64,000 bases of DNA from Diadema setosum (Eukaryota; Echinodermata; Echinoidea; Diadematoida; Diadematidae), in the NCBI RefSeq assembly GCF_964275005.1, contig NC_092686.1, positions 16,217,190 to 16,281,189 on the forward strand. The letters are read 5' to 3'. The first letter of the stretch is position 1. Each line of letters starts with the position of its first letter. Below, one piece after another: positions 60,001 through 64,000 of the stretch. The notes under the pieces were generated by a model, which saw only the letters and a list, made by a program, of their open reading frames with translations, did not search any database and was not told the origin of the DNA. A program made the position numbers and the translations under genes.

Positions 60001-63000
60001 AATAGATGCGAAAACACTTGACAAATGTGTGCACACCAATCAGAGACTAGTGAGGTGATGACATCATCGCAGGAGATGATTGCCATATATTTTTTCTATT
60101 TGATTTCAGTTGGTTTTTTTTTTTTTCAATTTCTACCATTTTGGTCATTTGATTAAACTTCTTGATGAACATGCAGTAGAATTGCACTTGAATAACCACT
60201 TTAATATGGCAGATAAAATCACTTTGAGCACAATGACATGATGCAATAACACTATGTATAAAATACAACACCCATTTTCACATCATCTATTATACTGCCT
60301 ATATGCCAAATATTCTGTTGGTTTTTTTTTCTCCAAAATTTTGCTAGTCGGGTGCTATTCGCGAACTAAGAAATACGCAAACATATCAACTCTGATCCCA
60401 ACATGAATGTGACACATACATGCATACATTTCTCCGTTCAGCACTACTCCACAATTGCAAATTTAACCACTTGCAAAATTGTCGGGAAGTCCCAATTCGA
60501 AAAAAAGAAAAGAAAAAAAGACTTACTATTATAGTGCATACAGTAGTCAGTACTTTGTATCACCAAAGTGATTACATTGAGTGTTATGAAGAATAGCATG
60601 AGACATACAGGTTGATTCCATATGCATGTTAGAAGGCCATCTACTCACAGCAGGCATCTGAACCAGGTTGAATGGCTCATCAATCTGGATCAAGGGAAGA
60701 CAATCAAAGAATAAAACATGCTTTATGGGTAATGATTTCAGAGGCTGGCTCAAGTTTCTGTACATCAGTGATGTCCTAAATGCATGCTGCATAAGAGGTT
60801 ACCACTAAGTATGCATATTGACAAAACACATTTAAGTACATGTATAGTATTTCAGCAGAGAAAGCATTAATTGCTCCTACACCCCTAAGCTTTGGAACTG
60901 AGACATATTTAACTTCCTTTATTCAGTTACAACTACCCTCCAACAAATCAATGGGTTCAGACTCTGAGCAAAAGTCCCAATTGTATTTGTAACTAACTCT
61001 TCATGACAGTGATGAAAAATAAGAGGAAGGATCATCTGACAATTACATGCTAAATAGCAATGTAAAAAGGTTTGAAAGTCATAAATGTCATTTACGTGAA
61101 AAAAAAAACACATATGAAATCTCATCTTTTCTTTCTATTCCATTCATTATTTGTTCTTTATGCCTCTGTGAATGAATTAAAATTTCTTTCATTATCAATT
61201 ACAATGAAATCATTTAAAACATTTACACATAAATAGCATCCACACATTAATGCACATATAAAGGCAATGCTGACTGGAGTGTATACACTAGCTTCTTAAA
61301 CATATTTGGCACAAATGCATACTTGCCAACTCTACCGCATTTGGCGGTAGACTACCGCTTTTGAAGATTTCATTAGCATTCAAGCTAACGCTGCTCGCAT
61401 AGGCATCCTGGATTCTACCGCTTTTTCAAATGAAAATGTTGGCAAGTATGCAAATGATAAAAAAAAAATACAGTTGACTGTAGAATACACTGTACGTAGC
61501 TTAATCTGAATTCAGGCTTCTTTACCATTGATTCCTATGCCTCATAACTATGAGTACATTTCAGATGTATTTTCTGGAAGTAAAAAGATGGCAGTGTCTT
61601 AGCATTGCTAGATATCCATTGTGGGTCTTAAGGCCCGGTCCCACTGGCCGACGGACACAAAGCGTATGCAGAAAGGACACAGCGGACGAGCAAAATTTCG
61701 GGGATGGCTTCATCCGCTTTCATCCGCTCCAGAAATTGACAAAATTGGCGAAAATTGGCGGTAACAGAACGGAAATAGAACGGACGTGGGTAGTATGTAG
61801 CGGGGATGCTAGACGGATGTTCATCGGAAGCCTAGCGGATGAAAGCGGATGGAAGGGGATGACAGCTCCGAAGGGGTTACCGGAGATAATTGCGAAACGG
61901 AAAAAAAGCGGATGCAGAGTGGATGCAGAGCGGATGCAGAGCGGATGTAGAGGGGATGCTTTCGAAATGCTTTATATACGAGATGCATACGCTTACATCC
62001 TTTCTATTAACGTGCTATTAACGATGTAAAGACGTTCCACGTACCATATCTTTCCTCCCTCTTTCCGTTTTTAGCTGCAGCGGATGTGAGTTGCGAGGAT
62101 GCCCAGAGGATGCAGAGAGGATGCAGCGGACGTTTAAGGGATGCCGCACGGACATACAACGTTTGTTGCTCGTATGTCGCGGATTTACATCGTACACAGC
62201 GGAAAGTTCATCCGTTCTAAAAGTTTTAAGCAGCTTAAAACTTTTTGCGCGGATGAAATCACAGTGGACGGATGCACGATGGATAGAGCGGATGAAACAC
62301 GTATGCGATGGGTACACAGCGGATTCGTAGCGTTTTCCAACGGATGGCAAGATTTTTTGTACGCTTTACATCCTCTTTGCATCCGTAAGTGCAGTGGGAC
62401 CGGGCCTTAAAGAATAGCAAGGCGCAATCATCATAGTTTACATCTAAAAAGCACCCATACATACACACATAAACACTATTATGTAAACTCAAGCACAAAA
62501 ATACACACTTTCATATCCACACACACACACACACACACACACGCAACACAATGCAAATGCACACACTCACATGCCATCACATGCACACACAAGACACACT
62601 GGCCTAGAAATCTGCTTTTCTCACTTTACCTGCAGTACTTGTTGAGTCTCTAGTGCATAACTCAGCCATGGATCTACTGGTACATGACCTTTGACACATC
62701 GCCCATATGCCGAACACTTTATGTATGAAAAAACAAAAACAAGAAAAAAAAATGATTAATTTACACTGTCAAATTGAGAAAACCTCAAAAATACGCTGCT
62801 TGAACTTCCAAGTTCATTGACCGTACCTGTCAAAATATCAAAAATCCTTCATAAAATCCACAAAAATTGCTGGATCACTACCAAAATGTAATCATCTCTT
62901 CCTTGTGTCATTCTCAACCTTTCCTGCAAGTTTCATCCAAATCTGTTCACAACTTCTTGAGTTATTTTGCACATGGACAAACAAACCAACGGTTATGAAA

Positions 63001-63142
63001 ACATAACCTCCCTTGGCGGAGGTAACTAAAAAAGCACTAAGAGAGCACAGACCTTCACCAAGCAGCTCATTTCCACAGGTCCATGTATGCTGAAAATTAC
63101 CCAGTCTTTTGTTTTTGTCAATGGCTTCCAGCTGCGCATCAC
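48021..63142 (-). CDS. PLC-like phosphodiesterase, multi-exon gene, 5' end missing
   Basis: Twelve exons join in phase: 63142-63053, 62716-62630, 60684-60649, 59913-59874, 57566-57436, 55509-55387, 53684-53550, 53239-53144, 51286-51132, 50760-50695, 50150-50034, 48914-48734, plus the last one at 48101-48021 (the 63142 exon is the least certain). About 445 residues result. The TIM-barrel core is clear: first His in AAHNAYNNRAD (about 73), DMLNMGIRALEIDVWW (Glu119, Asp121) and second His in IRMSHLVCGP (about 133). Later blocks are VIRIYLE, GHDDLINGPIRDYLGD, YIQKGYWTEAIRNE, NGPKQTGVILDF, TAVWTWAEGQPS and a C-terminal CPDGFVFSAPVNR...MWINISPYIPLL. These fit a PI-PLC-like family best known from fungi, oomycetes and some invertebrates. 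It probably cleaves a phosphodiester; the substrate and any signal peptide are unknown. The final donor (AAG|GTTTGT) is weaker than the others. Confidence 0.8.
48102..48733. other. Last intron of the phosphodiesterase gene
   Basis: It holds a degraded MITE-like phrase (ATTGGATGATCTGCAAAAGAG near 48241) and a C/A homopolymer (48480-48509). Confidence 0.5.
48915..50033. other. Intron of the phosphodiesterase gene
   Basis: AT-rich. A diffuse AGGGAGAT-repeat segment at about 49125-49265 may be an old MITE; nothing else is recognised. Confidence 0.45.
51474..52639 (+). CDS. Merlin (IS1595/ISXO2-like) transposase, spliced, first catalytic Asp changed
   Basis: Exon 1 (51474-51518, MKCPTCKCQLNNVYR) has donor GTAGGT. 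The acceptor CACGCTTTCAG ends at 51646, and exon 2 runs in phase to the stop at 52637, giving 345 residues. Cys3, 6, 8 plus Cys27, 30, 35 form an N-terminal zinc ribbon split by the intron, followed by VPIRKGTWF. Residues about 83-147 are a Ser/Thr-rich insert, then a TVSDYYNYCREA helix and the ISXO2-like core. The family's IDE motif reads INE (Asn191; codon AAC). The later Asp254 (TIVRDCWKAY) and Glu291 (HTKNIEGLRW) are kept. Loss of the first metal ligand predicts no strand transfer. It lies antisense within a phosphodiesterase intron. TIRs were not found. Confidence 0.85.
52640..53143. other. Sequence 3' of the Merlin ORF, within a host intron
   Basis: AT-rich with a T-run at 52731-52743. 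It probably includes the right end of the Merlin element, but no terminal inverted repeat could be paired with sequence left of 51474. Confidence 0.4.
53742..55125 (+). mobile_element. Pearl/Helentron-like element with GGGGCCCC-rich core repeats
   Basis: The left end ACAAGAGACCCGCGGGTCT contains a hairpin, followed by TAGCGCTCACCTGAG. The right end AGCTCACTTGAGCCTTTGGGTCAGGTGAGCT is a hairpin whose arm matches the left TCACCTGA. Four core copies with GGGATGCTACCTGCCAAGTTT recur at about 53986, 54306, 54650 and 54974. CGACGCACGACGGACGCCGG precedes the right hairpin (about 55047-55075). It lies in an intron of the phosphodiesterase gene. No coding capacity. Confidence 0.7.
55590..55837 (+). mobile_element. 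tRNA-type SINE
   Basis: A B-box-like GGTTCAAGTTC lies at 55663-55673. It is followed by the SINE body phrase CCTGGCTTCAGGGGTTAAATG, GGCAAGGCACTTTATCCTCA and GGGACATACAGCCG, and a short A-tail (55828-55837). I recognise this body from SINEs common in marine deuterostomes. The A box is degraded. It lies in a phosphodiesterase intron. Confidence 0.65.
55838..57435. other. Phosphodiesterase intron sequence
   Basis: TTAA followed by GGGGAATTTCAGTCC near 56756 looks like one end of another TTAA-type MITE, with typical interior wording (GTCAAAATTGGATAAAAG) to about 56960. No right end was found. Otherwise AT-rich, with no gene. Confidence 0.45.
57752..59072 (+). mobile_element. Pearl/Helentron-like element with ACGG microsatellite and DR1-rich cores
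   Basis: The left end ACTAGAAATGTCGCTTTGGCGAC has a hairpin, then TGGTATGCCTCCGCC. The right end TGCCTCCGGCACCACTTCGTGGCGGAGGCATAA is a hairpin whose GGCGGAGGCATA pairs with the left TATGCCTCCGCC. Core copies about 158 bp apart are clearest at 58571 and 58729 (TTCACCAGAGA). An ACGG/GGAC run at 58975-59020 precedes the right end. TGACCTTTGACC words recur in each core. Confidence 0.75.
59080..59873. other. Phosphodiesterase intron sequence
   Basis: No element recognised. A perfect 16-bp palindrome AGAGATTTAAATCTCT sits near 59600. Confidence 0.45.
59914..60648. other. Phosphodiesterase intron sequence
   Basis: AT-rich with T-runs near 60113-60126; nothing recognised. Confidence 0.45.
60685..61317. 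other. Phosphodiesterase intron sequence
   Basis: AT-rich; no element or gene recognised. Confidence 0.45.
61318..61450. mobile_element. Short TIR MITE with CAAATG duplication
   Basis: Ends CATACTTGCCAAC and GTTGGCAAGTATG are perfect inverted repeats. CAAATG lies directly outside both (61312-61317, 61451-61456). TACCGC words recur inside. 133 bp, non-coding. Confidence 0.85.
61632..62406. mobile_element. TTAA-flanked CpG-rich MITE
   Basis: Perfect TIRs GGCCCGGTCCCACTG / CAGTGGGACCGGGCC are flanked by TTAA on both sides (61628-61631, 62407-62410). The interior is dominated by GCGGATGCAGA-type repeats (densest at 61910-61955) and is much richer in CpG than its surroundings. Open frames are repeat-driven. 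775 bp, in a phosphodiesterase intron. Confidence 0.9.
62517..62543. repeat. (CA)n microsatellite
   Basis: Uninterrupted CA run within a longer CA-rich tract. Confidence 0.9.
62790..63030. repeat. Pearl-like 3' end, copy 1
   Basis: It ends in CCTCCCTTGGCGGAGG, a hairpin like the 3' termini of the pearl-like elements. It shares TCCTTCATAAAA, TGGATCACTACCA and TTGAGTTATTTTGCACA with copy 2. Confidence 0.6.
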
Positions 63143-63199
63143 CTGCCCAAGCAAAGCATGCGCTTTTTAATTTAGTGCATGCATGCAAACCTCAAATAT

Positions 63200-63450
63200 G
63201 CACTGCTTGAACTCTCTAATGTTCACTGACCTGTTCTGCCAAAAGATTAAAAAAAAAAAAAAAAAATCCTTCAAAAATTCATAAAAATTCCTGGATCACT
63301 ACCAACAGTCCCAAATCATCCATTCATGTGTCCTCATCAACTTTTCCTGGAAGTTTCATCCCAATCCGTTTACAAATTGTTGAGTTATTTTGCACACAGA
63401 TAAACCAATGCCTATGAAAATATAACTTTCTTCCTTGGCGGAGGTAACAA
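63200..63450. repeat. Pearl-like 3' end, copy 2
   Basis: A direct repeat of the 62790-63030 segment, ending CCTTGGCGGAGGTAAC. The two copies flank the 63053-63142 exon. Confidence 0.6.
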
Positions 63451-64000
63451 CAAAAAATGGAAAAAAAGTGAATTGATAAGTTGTACATCATCCTATTTTG
63501 AACACCCTCCCAAGTCAAGGTAACTTCACCAACATCTATTAAATAACTGTCGAAAGTGAAAAAATTGACACAAGGGTTTACCTTTTGTGCGAGCACAGAA
63601 CTCATTCACAGGTTTAAAAAACACCAAAGACATTATATCACCTCCAAAGTGTGCAGAGAATGATGCTAAATAGGCATTTACTCAACAGAAGCAGCACAAA
63701 GTGCACAGTCACTCTGCTGGTACACAGATCTCATCTTTCCCTCAGTTCTTGAGTGCACTTTTCAATACAATGATCATACAATTGTAGCTGATCAAAGCAT
63801 GGGGTAGCTATCCTCAAGTTTGTTTATGAAGGTAAATACTCCGATATCTGATATTTTATTTCCAAACAGACTTGTTCAAGTCACTGATTGTATTCTTTCT
63901 ATATTCCTTATGTAATGGTTTGAAGAAGAAGGACATAGGTTCACAAGCACCACTCCAGTCAGGTATCACGTATTATAAAATGGATTCAAGAATGTAGCCA
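63451..64000. other. Region 5' of the identified phosphodiesterase exons
   Basis: The upstream exons of the minus-strand gene should lie here or beyond the window. A candidate (about 63570-63645, NEFCARTK then donor GTAAAC) has the wrong phase and was not accepted. Nothing else is recognised. Confidence 0.4.

Noticed and set aside
61550..62350. ORFs rich in RMQSGCR-type repeats
   Set aside because: Produced by GCGGATGCAGA repeats inside a MITE.
63570..63645. Upstream phosphodiesterase exon (NEFCARTK then GTAAAC)
   Set aside because: Its donor phase does not match the next exon's phase 0 start.

Overview
This window reads as non-coding-rich, AT-rich animal nuclear DNA. It has spliced genes with GT/AG introns, long TA, CA and AAT microsatellites, and many transposable-element families. 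The element mix (piggyBac, Merlin, hAT, Tc1, a restriction-like-endonuclease LINE, TTAA MITEs, pearl/Helentron-like elements, a tRNA-type SINE) suggests a marine invertebrate. My best guess is an echinoderm or a close deuterostome relative; this is inference, since no diagnostic single-copy gene is present. I saw no rRNA gene, no CRISPR array and no convincing tRNA gene.

Left third (1-16.4 kb): microsatellite-bearing intergenic DNA, an inverted repeat, a TTAA-flanked MITE, and a decayed gene of an uncharacterised marine-invertebrate protein family (6.2-7.85 kb). A composite tandem array (8.74-16.35 kb) follows. It is interrupted by a frameshifted piggyBac transposase and by a decayed R2/HERO-like retrotransposon with zinc finger, Myb-like motif, reverse transcriptase and restriction-like endonuclease.

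Middle (16.4-47 kb): an SGNH/GDSL-hydrolase gene with a three-codon first exon. Its 3' end appears to be split by a 5.4-kb element with 14-bp terminal inverted repeats and a TA duplication. Downstream lie a SET-domain fragment, an acidic protein exon, a dead Tc1-like element with IR/DR ends, a 420-bp tandem array, an intact hAT transposase ORF followed by a broken SANT-like ORF, a pogo-type MITE, and a pearl/Helentron-like element with seven 161-bp core repeats carrying RFX X-box motifs.

Right third (48-63.2 kb): one large minus-strand gene. I assembled 12 exons with consistent splice phases into at least 445 residues of a PLC-like phosphodiesterase; its 5' end is not identified. Its introns hold a plus-strand Merlin transposase gene (intact frame, but the first catalytic Asp reads Asn), two more pearl-like elements, a SINE and two TIR MITEs. 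Apart from the phosphodiesterase, nearly every recognisable coding region is transposon-derived or decaying.
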